Shown: positions 15,518 through 25,391, counted from the stretch's first letter. The stretch is 64,000 nt of DNA from Nostoc piscinale CENA21 (GCF_001298445.1 NZ_CP012036.1:3963860-4027859), one strand, 5' to 3'. Numbers and translations are program-made. Notes: generated by a model not told the origin, from the letters alone.

Positions 15518-17783
15518 ATGCAATGGGATGAGTTTTTACGACAAGAAGCTGTTACTCATGAGTTATCCCCAGAACAGACAGAAGCCTTTTTCGTCAGGTT
15601 ACAGACTGAAAACTTAGGTACAAGTGAAGCGAAACTAGCCAACGAGATTAATGTCAGTGTGGCTGCGTTTAAAAAGCGGATGACTGAGGTGTATGACAAA
15701 TTCGCTCGGAGTTGTCCTGAGTTAGCCACCTCTAAACGCGGAAAGTTAGAAATATTAAAGGCTTACCTGACAAAAAAATATAACGGTGTTCCTAATACTG
15801 CACCAAAACAAGAGATTCATCATAATATTCCCTTAGCTTTATCTAGGGAAAAGTTTGTCGGACGTGAAGCAAAATTGCAAGAACTTCATCAGTTGTTACG
15901 AGAAAATCAACAGGTCGCAATAGCGGCAATTGCGGGGATGGGTGGAGTCGGGAAAACAGAACTTGCTTTGCAATATGCTCATTCGCACCTTGTTACTTAT
16001 CAAGGTGGGATTTGTTGGTTATCAGCAGTGCAGGATGTGGGGTTACAACTGGTGCAGTTTGCTATGAATAAGCTGCAATTGAACATCCCAGATGATTTAG
16101 ATTTAGCTGCGAGAGTCCAATTCTGTCTGACAAAATGGCCTGAAGGTGAGGTTTTACTAATAATTGATAACGTCACTAACTATCGAGGAGAAGTTAGGTG
16201 TTATTTAGATTCTGTTCCGGCTCGGTTTAAGCAGTTAATTACCACGCGGGAAAAATTACAGTCGCCGATAGTGGGTTTAGATTTAGATGTGCTGAAACCA
16301 CTAGCGGCGATGCAGTTATTAAAATCCATAATCGGTAGGGAACGACTGCGACGTGAGCCGTTAGTTGCGAGAAAACTTTGTAAGTGGTTGGGATATTTGC
16401 CACTGGGTTTAGAATTAGTCGGACGTTATTTGTTGGGTGATGAGGAATTATCCCTAGCGGATATGCTGCAAGACTTGGAAGATGAGCGTCTGAAGAATCC
16501 GGCTTTAGATGAAGCTCAAGCAGAAATGACTGCGGAATTGGGTGTTGCTGCTGCGTTTGAGTTGAGTTGGCGACGGTTGCGAGAAAATGCTCAACGTTTA
16601 GGCTGTGTTTTGAGTTTATTTGCTTTAGCCCCCATTCCTTGGGAGTTGGTGGAGGGAATAACAATAAATAATGAGGCGCAAAATTGGAAACAAGCTAGAC
16701 GTGAGTTGTTACAGTTACATCTAGTTCAGTCCAAAGGTGAGGGAATTTATCAATTGCATCCCCTGTTGCGGGAGTTTTTTCAAGATAAGCTTGAAGGTTT
16801 AGAGCAGAGAGAGGAATTTAAGCGATCGTTTTGCGGGGTAATGATGGGAGTTGCTCAAGATATTCCTCAAACCCCCACACTTGAGCAAATTAAAAATGTC
16901 GCCTTAGCAATACCTCACTTAGCCCAAGTAGCAAACAATTTCCTTCAGTATGTCAGCAATGATGATTTACCTTGGGTATTCGTTGGCAACGCTTTCTTTT
17001 ATAGTGGTCAAGGATTGTATGATAAAGCAGCACCTTGGTATGAACAGTGTCTAGAATCTACTAAAAAACGCTTGGGTGCAGAACATCTAGCTGTTGCATC
17101 TAGTCTCAGCAACCTAGCTTTTCTCTACTACTACCAAGGAAAATACAGCCAAGCCGAACCTTTGTTCATCCAAGCTTTGGATTTAACACGACGCTTGCTG
17201 GGTGAGGAACATCCAGATTTTGCAACTAGCCTCCACAACCTAGCTTTTCTCTACCACTACCAAGGAAAATACAGTCAAGCCGAACCTTTGTTCATCCAAG
17301 CTTTGGATTTAATACGACGCTTGTTGGGTGAGGAACATCCAGATTTTGCAACTAGCCTCAACGGCCTAGCCGTACTCTACAGTTCCCAAGGAAAATACAG
17401 CCAAGCTGAACCTTTGTACATCCAAGCTTTAGAATTAAAGCGACGCTTGCTGGGTGCAGAACATCCAGATTTTGCACAAAGCCTCAACGCCCTAGCTTTT
17501 CTCTACAGTTCCCAAGGAAAATACAGCCAAGCCGAACCTTTGTACATCCAAGCTTTGGATTTAAGGCGACGCTTGCTGGGTGAGGAACATCCAGATTTTG
17601 CAACAAAGCCTCAACAACCTAGCAGCACTCTACCGTTCTCAAGGGAGATACAGCCAAGCCGAACCCTTATACATCCAAGCTTTAGATATTTTAGAGCGGT
17701 ACTTAGGTGCAAATCATCCTAATACTGTGACTGTGCGTAAAAATTTAGCAGATTTGCGCGATCGCCTCAACTCACAACAGTAA
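15518..17783 (+). pseudogene. NB-ARC/TPR STAND protein, frameshifted near its C-terminus
   Basis: N-terminal helical domain of about 90 residues (MQWDEFLRQEAVTHELSPEQ) typical of cyanobacterial NB-ARC proteins. An NB-ARC ATPase starts at FVGREAKLQELHQLL, with P-loop GMGGVGKT at 140-147, LLIIDNV Walker B and a GLPLG-like LGYLPLGLEL. From residue about 490, kinesin-light-chain-type TPRs of 42 residues follow (GKYSQAEPLFIQALDL). The last repeat reads in another frame: relative to the sister repeat at 17467-17487 there is one extra A in 17601-17607, so the main frame ends at 17722 with garbage, and the true end is 17783. STAND proteins act as ligand-triggered switches; some bacterial ones are antiphage sensors, but nothing here proves that. 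Confidence 0.82.
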
Positions 17784-18114
17784 AATTCAAGTTCCCAACC
17801 TCATCAATCAACCTTTTATCTCCAAGTTTCGTGTTCTGAACTCGAAGTTTCGTGTTTTAAACGAGAACGTTCATGTTCTGAACTCGAAATTTCAGGTTCC
17901 GAACTCGAATGTTTCTGTTCTCAACGAGAATGTTCATGTTCTGCACTCGAAGTTTCGTGTTCTGCACTTGAAGTTTCATGTTCCGAACTTGAATGATGAT
18001 GTTATGAAGGCGATTTTTCTACTTAAATTGTAGACTTATCAGCAATCTATCAAAACATTACTCAACTAAATCCAGTATCATAATTTTCACATTTAGAGCG
18101 TATCCGTTATTTCT
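17784..18114. other. Intergenic region dominated by a 21-bp array
   Basis: The 331 bp between the STAND gene and the Rpn-type gene consist of a short leader, the 21-bp tandem array at 17824-18012, and about 100 bp of AT-rich sequence before the ATG at 18115. No gene or terminator hairpin was seen. Confidence 0.6.
17824..18012. repeat. 21-bp tandem repeat array, eight units plus a degenerate ninth
   Basis: Units of exactly 21 bp begin at 17824, 17845, 17866, 17887, 17908, 17929, 17950 and 17971. A degenerate unit follows at 17992. Typical pieces are AAGTTTCGTGTTCTG and AACTCG. Units vary at 2-6 positions. The period equals that of the array at 2848-3141, and both share the 9-mer TCTGAACTC, though the rest of the unit differs. 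The array starts 41 bp after the stop of the STAND gene. Confidence 0.93.
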
Positions 18115-18943
18115 ATGCCAAAACCAGCCGATATCAGTACCAAACGCTTAATTAGCCTCGCACCTAATAATTGGGTCAAATGGGTAACACAAATTCCTGA
18201 TATCATTGCTGGGGAAATCCTCAATTCTGAATTTCAGTGGATTAGTAGAGAAAAGTGATGTACTCATCCGCGTCGAAAGTCAAGAGTATGGAAAATTTCT
18301 CGTCCTCAATGAATTGCAATTGCGCTACAGTCCCGAAATGCCACGAAGGATGCGGGCGTATGCAGGGTTAGCAGAGGAAAAATATAAATTACCTACTTAT
18401 CCTGTACTAATCAATATTCTTAAAACGAGTGATGTAGAAATACCCACAAAGTATGAGTCTAATATTGCCGGGTTACAAGTGCGCCAAGACTACCGGGTTA
18501 TTAACCTCTGGGAAGTAGATGTTAGCATTGCCTTTGAACAACCTTTACCCTCATTACTTCCATTTGTTCCAATTCTTAAAGGTGGTGGAAACGAGTCTAT
18601 AATTCGAGAAGCATTGCGTTTATTGCAAAGAGATGAACAATTAAATCAACTCGAAACTGTCTTGGCGTTTTTTGCTACGTTTGTATTAGATAGTGCCTTA
18701 ATCCAACAAATTATGAGGTGGGATATGACAGTATTACGTTCTTCACCCTGGTATCAAGAAATTATGCGAGAAGATAGGCTATCCAGCATTGAATTAACTC
18801 TAGAAGTCAAATTTGGCAATGAAGGATTGAATTTCATGTCAAAAATCTCTCAAATATCTGATATTGAAGAACTCAAGGCAATTCAACGTTCTATCCTCAT
18901 TGCTCAGAACCTAGATGAATTGAAGCAATTACTCGAAAATTAG
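18115..18943 (+). pseudogene. Rpn-family/DUF4351 nuclease-like protein, frameshifted
   Basis: ATG 18115 gives MPKPADISTKRLISLAPNNW, VKWVTQIPDIIAGEILNSEF, QWISRE, then a stop at 18256-18258. The next base frame continues with SDVLIRVESQEYGKFLVLNE, LQLRYSPEMPRRMRAYAGLA and FVPILKGG. One A too many in the A4 at 18251-18254 explains the break; the repaired protein is about 275 residues. The E/D residues of a PD-(D/E)XK-like core (ESDVLIRVES; FLVLNELQL) are present. Cyanobacteria carry many copies of this family, which is related to the Rpn recombination-promoting nucleases; the role of any copy is unknown. Confidence 0.75.
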
Positions 18944-19003
18944 AAAATGAAAATTAAATTTCACGATTTTATTTCAATACTTAAAAAAGCCTTAAGTAGG
19001 GTA

Positions 19004-19110
19004 CATAAAAAAGTAGGTTGGGTGGAGGCGCACAAGAGATATTGATAGCAAAACGGAAAATATATATTGCGCCGTAACCCAACATCATCCAAACCTTGTT
19101 AGGTTTCACT
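19004..19110. repeat. AACCCAACAT-type dispersed repeat
   Basis: The segment has GTAGGTTGGGTGGAGGCGCA near 19014 and AACCCAACATCATCC followed by TTGTTAGGTTT (19076-19107), forming a hairpin. It resembles the elements at 9025 and 15063 and separates the Rpn-type gene from the convergent ankyrin gene. Confidence 0.55.
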
Positions 19111-19165
19111 ATCACTACAAATATTTCATTCTGTGATTCATGATAGGTATTCACCAGACACAAGA

Positions 19166-20443
19166 TTATTCCTGTGCGCCGGCGGTTTGCAAAAGTTTGA
19201 CGATATCTTGATAGCCGTTAAATTCTGCCAGCATCAAAGCTGTATAACCACCACGATTTCTTAAATTGGGGTTTGCACCAGCTTTGAGTAATATCTGCAC
19301 AGTTTCAGTGTAGCCTCCAGAGGCGGCCCACATTAATGCTGTGGCTCCGGCTATGTCTTGAAAATTGACATTTGCGCCTTTGGCTAGTAACAGTTGAATG
19401 ATTTCTATTTGATTGCGTTTAGCAGCTTTGAGTAATGCTGTCTGGCTGTCATTGCCTAAAGTATTGGGATTAGCGCCATAGTCTAATAATACTTGGACTG
19501 TTTTGGTGTGTCCCAAGGATATGGCGGCCATTAAGGGAATTTCTAATTCGCCATAGGAGTTTGCACTAGAACGCAGCAGTGCTTCAAGAATTTCGCTGTG
19601 TCCTTGCAAGACTGAGACTAATATGGGTGTATCGCCTAAGTTATTTCTAATTTGGACATTTGCACCGCGATTGAGTAAAACTTTCACTACCTCAAGATGT
19701 CCTTCCACAACAGCAATATGTAATGCGGTTTCACCGTCTTTGTCTTGCAGATTAATTTGGGCATCTTTATCTAGTAAAGCAGAGGCGATCGCACTATTAC
19801 CAGCCGCCGCCGCCGCTAATAATGCTGTACCCCCATCGCTGTTTTGTAAGTTAATATCTGCACCTGCGCCTAACAATGCTTGCACAATTGCTAAATTTCC
19901 CACATCCGCCGCAATCATCAAGAGTGTTTCGCCATCTTCATCTTGAAGATTTACATCTGCGCCATTTTGTGCTAGTAGTTGCACAATTGCGGGGTGTTCT
20001 TGTTTGACTGCCAATTTCAAAGCAGTGTCATCATCTTTATCGGCAATATTTACTTTCGCACCAGCCGCGAGTAATATTTGGACTATTTCTGTATAACCTT
20101 TGAGTGCAGCTGCCATTAATGCGGTGCTGCCATCTTCGTTGATAGCATTAACATCAGCACCCCTGGAGATTAAAAGCTGCACAATATCTATTTGTTTGTT
20201 ACTTGCAGCCAACATCAACGCCGTTAAACCATAGCGTTTTCTTGGTAAGTTGATATTTGCCCCGGCATCTAAAAGCGATCGCACAATTTCGGTGTAGCCT
20301 AAATTAGCAGCATACATTAACGCCGTTGTTCCATCGCGATCGCACGCATCTATATTGACACCAGCAGCTAAAATTTCACTCAGCCGCTTGATATCTCCAC
20401 TTTTCGCAGCCTTTAGCAGCAAGACATCGTTGTTTTCCGTCAT
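19166..20443 (-). CDS. Ankyrin-repeat protein
   Basis: 425 residues made up almost wholly of about 13 ankyrin repeats of 33 residues, for example DGSTALMAAALKGYTEIVQI and GGYTALMLAEFNGYQDIVKL. Many repeats keep the TALMxAA, LLxAGAxxN pattern. One repeat near residue 285 (YGELEIPLMAAISLGHTKTV) is irregular. There is no signal peptide, so the protein is probably cytosolic and a protein-binding scaffold; the partner is unknown. The gene is monocistronic and convergent with the Rpn-type gene. Confidence 0.93.
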   Translation of the reverse strand: MTENNDVLLLKAAKSGDIKRLSEILAAGVNIDACDRDGTTALMYAANLGYTEIVRSLLDAGANINLPRKRYGLTALMLAASNKQIDIVQLLISRGADVNAINEDGSTALMAAALKGYTEIVQILLAAGAKVNIADKDDDTALKLAVKQEHPAIVQLLAQNGADVNLQDEDGETLLMIAADVGNLAIVQALLGAGADINLQNSDGGTALLAAAAAGNSAIASALLDKDAQINLQDKDGETALHIAVVEGHLEVVKVLLNRGANVQIRNNLGDTPILVSVLQGHSEILEALLRSSANSYGELEIPLMAAISLGHTKTVQVLLDYGANPNTLGNDSQTALLKAAKRNQIEIIQLLLAKGANVNFQDIAGATALMWAASGGYTETVQILLKAGANPNLRNRGGYTALMLAEFNGYQDIVKLLQTAGAQE

Positions 20444-20560
20444 TAATCAAATCCTGCCCAGGCAATTTTCTCATCTATAGTTTGAAATTCTTTAGGTACT
20501 TTTGCAATAGGGTTGTCTTAGGAAAGTATTGAATGCTGAGTAAACGCAACCCATCACGCC

Positions 20561-20596
20561 TAATTACAAATTACGAACTCCGAATTACGAATTACC
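20561..20596. repeat. Heptamer-like tract (ATTACAA/ATTACGA)
   Basis: TAATTACAAATTACGAACTC and the following CGAATTACGAATTAC repeat a degenerate 7-bp motif. Similar tracts lie at 35202-35238 and 53021-53046. They resemble the short tandemly repeated heptamers known from heterocystous cyanobacteria. Confidence 0.5.
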
Positions 20597-20647
20597 CTTA
20601 GACTTGTGCTAATTTTTATTAAGATTTAAGAATTGGGCGAGAACACG

Positions 20648-21118
20648 ATGACTCTGGAACTGTCTCCCGCGGTGAAATACTGGCTTAACTTTTTCCACCC
20701 GCTAATGATGTGGGTGCTTTTGGCGCTTTCACTTTATGCTGCTTATTTGGGCTTGCAAGTACAGCGTACCAGAAACGCTCAAGGTGAAGAAAAGAAAGAA
20801 CTAATCAAAGGCAAATTTAACGTCAAACACTACCAAATTGGGTCTATCCTCTTAGCTTTGATGGTAGCAGGCGCAGTTGGTGGCATGGCTGTTACCTATA
20901 TTAATAACGGCAAGTTATTTGTCGGGCCGCACTTGCTGGCGGGGCTAGGAATGACTAGTTTAATAGCCTTTTCTGCTTCCCTATCTCCTTTTATGCAAAA
21001 AGGCGCAAATTGGGCAAGAGTAACGCACATTTTGTTGAATTTTGTAATTTTAGGTCTTTTTACTTGGCAGGCTATTACTGGCGTGCAGATTGTACAAAGA
21101 ATTTTGACTAATGCTTAG
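20648..21118 (+). CDS. DUF4079 family membrane protein
   Basis: 156 residues from ATG 20648 (MTLELSPAVKYWLNFFHPLM); an upstream in-frame TTG at 20633 is not needed. Four hydrophobic helices: MMWVLLALSLYAAYLGLQV, ILLALMVAGAVGGMAVTY, LLAGLGMTSLIAFSASLS, ILLNFVILGLFTWQAITG. Histidines H17, H60, H94 and H124-like positions in the helices could bind haem, as suggested for the DUF4079/cytochrome b561-like fold; this is inference. Found across cyanobacteria and thought to reside in the membrane; function unknown. Confidence 0.85.
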   Translation: MTLELSPAVKYWLNFFHPLMMWVLLALSLYAAYLGLQVQRTRNAQGEEKKELIKGKFNVKHYQIGSILLALMVAGAVGGMAVTYINNGKLFVGPHLLAGLGMTSLIAFSASLSPFMQKGANWARVTHILLNFVILGLFTWQAITGVQIVQRILTNA

Positions 21119-21119
21119 T

Positions 21120-21275
21120 CTTGCACCAAGCGACTGAAGTCGCACGCCAGATGCTTCAAGTCGGGTAACCCGCCCAACGCACTGGCTCGGCTACACAGAC
21201 AAAACCCTTGATTTTATCTTAGTCCGCGTAGGCGGACTTTGTTTTTCTAGCCGCGAATTCTATTCGTCGGGGCTA
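21120..21275. repeat. Dispersed repeat ending in a terminator hairpin
   Basis: The segment after the DUF4079 gene has AAGTCGCACGCCAG, AACCCGCCCAACGCACTGGC and a hairpin AGTCCGC-GTAG-GCGGACT (21221-21238) followed by TTGTTTTT. The CCGCG AATTCTATTCGTCGG tail is characteristic of a family scattered in Nostoc-type genomes. The hairpin doubles as a + strand terminator. Confidence 0.65.
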
Positions 21276-21337
21276 GGTGCTGAAGTATGAATTATGAAGT
21301 CTAAAATTATTTTTTCAGACTTCATACTTTATTTGAT

Positions 21338-22021
21338 TTAACGCTTCTTTTTAGAATTACCAGGGAAAGGTATACCCAAAGACTGATGAAAGTCTTCTTG
21401 AACTTTGCGGGTTAAGCGGCGAGAGACTTGACGAACAATTTGATTTAGTAAGCGATCGCCTGTAGATTGTATGAGAGACTGAGGCAATCGTTGGATAAAT
21501 CTGGGAAAATGAAGATAAACCTTTAAATCTAAATCCCATTCAACTCGCGTCACCGTACTAGAAATCGTAGCATCATCACTGGGATATTCTTTTAATTGCA
21601 TTGAAGCTCGATAATCTACATCGTAACCAGGTGCCTGATAGCCAGGAATAGGGATCGTCCGAATACGATATATTCCTTCTTCTGGTGGTAAAAGTTCTAA
21701 ACCAACTTTCGGCTCCACTTCATAACCAAAAGAGCCAAAACGACCAATAATCAAAGCATAGCCATTTTCTCCCAGTGGTTCTACCTTCATTGGTTCAGCA
21801 CAACGGATAAACCACGACGAATGAGCATTGAGATATTCCGTAACTTGATCTATTGAAGTATACATCTCCATAAAATCGCTGTAGCAACCACAAAATCGGG
21901 TTTGATGGTCAAAATTTGTATCAGAAACTACATTATCAGTCTCTACTAAGTTGGTTTCTACAGGTAAAACAGTTTCTTTTATATCTAAGGATTGATATTC
22001 GCCGTTTGTTGAAAGCATCAA
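21338..22021 (-). CDS. DUF1997 family protein
   Basis: 227 residues. After a 35-residue variable N-terminus comes the DUF1997 pattern: RFCGCYSDFMEMYTSIDQVT, EYLNAHSSWFIRCAEPM, LIIGRFGSFGYEVEPKVGLE, then TRVEWDLDLKVYLHFPRFIQ. The C-terminus is basic (RRLTRKV; SKKKR). The family is shared by cyanobacteria and plastids and has an SRPBCC-like beta/alpha shape; it probably binds a lipid or pigment, but the function is not established. Confidence 0.88.
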   Translation of the reverse strand: MMLSTNGEYQSLDIKETVLPVETNLVETDNVVSDTNFDHQTRFCGCYSDFMEMYTSIDQVTEYLNAHSSWFIRCAEPMKVEPLGENGYALIIGRFGSFGYEVEPKVGLELLPPEEGIYRIRTIPIPGYQAPGYDVDYRASMQLKEYPSDDATISSTVTRVEWDLDLKVYLHFPRFIQRLPQSLIQSTGDRLLNQIVRQVSRRLTRKVQEDFHQSLGIPFPGNSKKKR

Positions 22022-22190
22022 GCATTCCCCTCTGAGATGGCGTTTGGCTAGATTTATGATTCCCAGGTGACTTGGGTGATTTCGTAGGCAAGATTCTATT
22101 TTGGCTGAAATTTTAACATTCTGTCATGAACTTTATGAAATTACTAAAATACGGATAAATCACATACTAGTTTTTTAAGGTATTGTTTTT

Positions 22191-22848
22191 ATGAAAGCAT
22201 TTGTTGCTGGGGCTACAGGTGAAACAGGTCGCCGCATTGTCCAAGAGTTAGTAGCGCGTAACATCCCTGTGCGGGCATTGGTGCGGGATATCCAGACAGC
22301 TAGAGCAATTTTACCTCCTGATGTGGAGTTGGTAGTTGGTGATGTGTTGCAACCAGACAGTCTCGCTGCTGCTTTAGGAGATAGTACTGTATTGCTGTGT
22401 GCGACTGGCGCAAAACCAAGTTTTGATCCGACTGGGCCATATAAAGTAGATTTTGAAGGTACAAAAAATTTAGTGGATGCTGCTAAAGCCAAGGGAATTG
22501 AGCATTTTGTTTTAGTTTCTTCCTTGTGTACATCTCTGCTGTTCCATCCTTTAAATCTATTCTGGTTGATTTTAGTTTGGAAAAAGCAAGCAGAGGAATA
22601 CATTCAAAAAAAGTGGTCTTACCTATACAATTGTGCGACCTGGCGGTTTAAAAAACGAAGATAATACTGATGCTATCGTCATGCAGAGTGCAGACACATT
22701 ATTCGATGGTAGTATTCCGCGCCAAAAAGTTGCCCAAGTTTCGGTTGCAGCACTCTTGGAACCAGCTGCCCGCAATAAGATTGTAGAGATTATTGCTAAA
22801 CCAGATGCGAGTGTGAAAACATTTGGGGAGTTGTTTCAGCAATGCTGA
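22191..22848 (+). pseudogene. NmrA-like NAD(P)-binding SDR protein, one frameshift
   Basis: An atypical short-chain reductase with Rossmann motif GATGETGRRIVQEL at the N-terminus, then VVGDVLQPDSLAAAL, VDFEGTKNLVDAAKAKG and FVLVSSLCTS. After EEYIQK the frame shifts: the A7 at 22606-22612 has one A more than needed for EEYIQKSGLTYTIVRPGGLK, which continues in the next frame (PGGLKNEDNTDAIVMQSADT) to the stop at 22848. The repaired length, about 219 residues, is normal for this family. Members include PSII-assembly and light-harvesting-related proteins in cyanobacteria; this copy cannot be named. The break could be an assembly error. Confidence 0.8.
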
Positions 22849-23035
22849 GTTTAGCGGCTAGAGAAATTGGGGGTATTTTCAGAGGGGGACAAGGAAGACA
22901 AGGAGGATAGAGGTTTTTTGGAATACCTCAATAATGCACAATCAAAAAATCCGACTTTTAACCCGACTTTAGCCGACTGACAAAATAAAGTGCGATCGCT
23001 TAGGCTATTGGGCGTAGAGTTGAAAACATCACAAT

Positions 23036-23968
23036 ATGGTTCACACTACCAGCCCATTAGCAGAAGATTTGGCTGGCAAAAGCTATACCCTGCCCAACTA
23101 CTGGCAAATACAGCAGCATCTTTGTTCACTGATAGATGACTATGTAGCCAGCGAAAAGCTACAGGAACGCTTAGAAGATTTACCAAGACAATTTATCCAT
23201 CCCCAACCGCGTCCGTGGAAACCAATTGACTGGCAAGCTATTAACCATAGTCAAATTATCGGGATTAAACCAGAAGTATTCTTATCCATTTTGATAGGTG
23301 CAATGGATACAGAAGCCCCAATTCGCGGTTACACCCAAACCAGTCGCCAATATTTAGAGAAATTACATCCCCGGATGGGGGAGTTTGTGGGTGGAACAGT
23401 TAATGAAGCTGGCGAACTGCAAGAAATTGGCTTGTGGGAAAAAGAAGAACGCCAACATACACCAGCGTTAATGAAAATTTACACCCAATTAACAGGCGAA
23501 AAAATCATCCCCAAACACCGCACCGTTAGAGGCTATATCCCTACAGATGATCCTCACGAAGATTTATATCGCCACGGCTTACACCGCGTCGCTACAGAAT
23601 ATGGTGCAACTTGTCTTTATCTGTGGCTGATGGCGCACACAACAGGCGCACTCCAAGATGTTCTGGAAGAACTCGCCAAAGATGAAATTAACCATATGAC
23701 CAAATTTTGGGGCTTTGGAGTCTGGACTTTTCCCGATACAGGACTTATCCGCATCACTACAACCCTCATCAAAACTCGTTCGCAAAACTACGAACGCAAT
23801 AACTTGATGCGTACCTTACGCCGCATGATGAATACACTCAACTGGAACGCCTGGACAGCCACCAACAAAGCCACCCTCCTATTTACCTTCACCTACACGA
23901 TGCACCGTCTTTGGAAGTGGCACAACAGCCTGACTCCAGAGTATTTACAAAACTTATTTGCGTCTTGA
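23036..23968 (+). CDS. Ferritin-like / acyl-ACP-desaturase-type diiron protein
   Basis: 310 residues. Two E-x-x-H-type iron motifs, EKEERQHTPALMKIY near residue 142 and ELAKDEINHMTKFWG near residue 218, together with E in GAMDTEAPIRGYTQTS, give the ligands of a four-helix diiron centre. This matches a ferritin-like family with remote similarity to stearoyl-ACP desaturases; the substrate is unknown. An isoprenyl transferase gene follows after 28 bp, so the two are probably in one operon, hinting at modification of an isoprenoid or lipid. A HIP1 site lies 44 bp before the start. Confidence 0.8.
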   Translation: MVHTTSPLAEDLAGKSYTLPNYWQIQQHLCSLIDDYVASEKLQERLEDLPRQFIHPQPRPWKPIDWQAINHSQIIGIKPEVFLSILIGAMDTEAPIRGYTQTSRQYLEKLHPRMGEFVGGTVNEAGELQEIGLWEKEERQHTPALMKIYTQLTGEKIIPKHRTVRGYIPTDDPHEDLYRHGLHRVATEYGATCLYLWLMAHTTGALQDVLEELAKDEINHMTKFWGFGVWTFPDTGLIRITTTLIKTRSQNYERNNLMRTLRRMMNTLNWNAWTATNKATLLFTFTYTMHRLWKWHNSLTPEYLQNLFAS

Positions 23969-23996
23969 AACTATCCTTTTATTGATCACAACCACC

Positions 23997-24743
23997 ATGA
24001 ACTCCCTACCTTTAGACCTCAACCCCCAAACAATCCCCCAACACATAGCTGTAATTATGGATGGGAATGGTAGATGGGCGACTAGTCGCGGACTACCACG
24101 CGTAGCTGGACATCGCCAAGGTGCAAGAACCCTCAAACAACTATTACGCTGCTGTAAAGATTGGGGGATCAAAGTTCTCACAGTCTACGCATTCTCTACA
24201 GAAAATTGGCAACGTCCCATTGAAGAAGTAAATTTTCTGATGCTTTTATTTGAACGCTTTATACGCAGCGAGTTAGCGCCAATGCAGCAAGAAGGGGTGA
24301 GAATTTCTTTTATTGGTGATTTATCAGTTTTGCCTTTATCTCTGCAAGCCCAAATGCAACGTTCAATGACAGAAACATTGAATAATCAAGCAATTCATTT
24401 TAATGTGGCAGTGAATTATGGTAGCCGCAACGAAATTACAAAAGCCTGTCACCACATAGCCCAATTGGTGCAACAAGGTGAACTCAGCCTAGAAGCAATC
24501 AATGAAAACCTCATAGAACAATATCTCTACACCGCAGCTACACCAGCCCCAGATTTACTAATTCGGACTAGTGCAGAAATGCGGTTGAGTAATTTTTTGT
24601 TGTGGCAAATGGCCTATACAGAAATGTACTTTACTGATACTCTCTGGCCGGATTTTGACCGAGAAGCATTTCATCAAGCTTTGTTAAGTTACCAAAAACG
24701 CGATCGCCGTTTCGGGCAAATTAAAACTGCCTGTTCAGCTTAA
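23997..24743 (+). CDS. uppS: Isoprenyl transferase (UPP synthase family)
   Basis: 248 residues from ATG 23997 (MNSLPLDLNPQTIPQHIAVI); an upstream TTG overlapping the previous gene is less likely. A cis-prenyltransferase elongating farnesyl diphosphate with isopentenyl units, used for the lipid carrier of cell-wall synthesis. Motifs: MDGNGRWATSRGLPRVAGHR (catalytic Asp and diphosphate site), TVYAFSTENWQRP, NVAVNYGSRNEI, LLIRTSAEMRLSNFLLWQM, DTLWPDF. The normally invariant Gly of RTSGE is Ala here (RTSAE), a small oddity. It follows the diiron gene after 28 bp. Confidence 0.93.
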   Translation: MNSLPLDLNPQTIPQHIAVIMDGNGRWATSRGLPRVAGHRQGARTLKQLLRCCKDWGIKVLTVYAFSTENWQRPIEEVNFLMLLFERFIRSELAPMQQEGVRISFIGDLSVLPLSLQAQMQRSMTETLNNQAIHFNVAVNYGSRNEITKACHHIAQLVQQGELSLEAINENLIEQYLYTAATPAPDLLIRTSAEMRLSNFLLWQMAYTEMYFTDTLWPDFDREAFHQALLSYQKRDRRFGQIKTACSA

Positions 24744-24975
24744 CACCAAAGTATAGCAGGAAGCAGAAGGCAGTGGGGTAGTAGTGCATAGTAATGATTT
24801 AAGAATAAATTTGATGTTATTTCGGTTAGTCAGACAAAATTAATCACTCAATTGATGTCATACACAGCATATTTTTCCAGAATTAGTTATAGGAATAGTT
24901 CTATCTGTGGATAGTCAAGCTAGTAGAAACTGAAAACTAATATTAGAGAATAACCTGATTACAAGGTGCAAATAT

Positions 24976-25215
24976 ATGACATCAAAAACCCCTCCAGATA
25001 ATCGGCAAGATGAAACTAAATATGACCCAGAAGATAATCCTGGGACTCAAACAACTGTTCCCACTACAGAGGAAGGAGATACATCTGTTGATGAGAGATA
25101 TCGGATGACTGGACAAGAATCAGGTACAGAAACTCGTCCTGGTGCTGAACCTGAAGCGCCTGGAGGTACTGTTACAGTTCCTGGTCTTCCCAATCAAGGG
25201 ACAGAATCTCGTTAA
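24976..25215 (+). CDS. Hydrophilic disordered small protein
   Basis: 79 residues rich in P, G, T, E and D (TTEEGDTSVDERYRMTGQES; PGAEPEAPGGTVTVPG), with no hydrophobic core, membrane span or cysteine. This looks intrinsically disordered, like stress- or desiccation-linked small proteins, but no family is known to me. An AAGGTG purine element precedes the ATG by about 9 bp. A terminator follows at 25237-25264. A distantly similar composition is found in the minus-strand protein at 42682-43041. Confidence 0.6.
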   Translation: MTSKTPPDNRQDETKYDPEDNPGTQTTVPTTEEGDTSVDERYRMTGQESGTETRPGAEPEAPGGTVTVPGLPNQGTESR

Positions 25216-25236
25216 GATGATTATTGAACTTTTGAG

Positions 25237-25264
25237 AATCCCCAAAATTAAAGCTTTGGGGATT
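25237..25264 (+). terminator. Hairpin after the disordered small protein
   Basis: AATCCCCAAA (25237-25246) and TTTGGGGATT (25255-25264) are a perfect 10-bp inverted repeat with an 8-base loop, followed by a weak TATACTT run. It ends the gene at 25215. Confidence 0.7.
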
Positions 25265-25391
25265 TATACTTTACCTAAATTCCTATAAATTGACGTTTAA
25301 TAAGCAGCGTAGTTTATGTTCTGTCTGCTGTATTTGTGCAATTGTATTCCCTGAAATTATACCGTATATTTCTGTATAAACTTGTTCTGAG

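Noticed and set aside
17784..18114. Possible CRISPR array next to the STAND gene
   Set aside because: Units are contiguous 21-bp repeats without spacers, and there are no cas genes.
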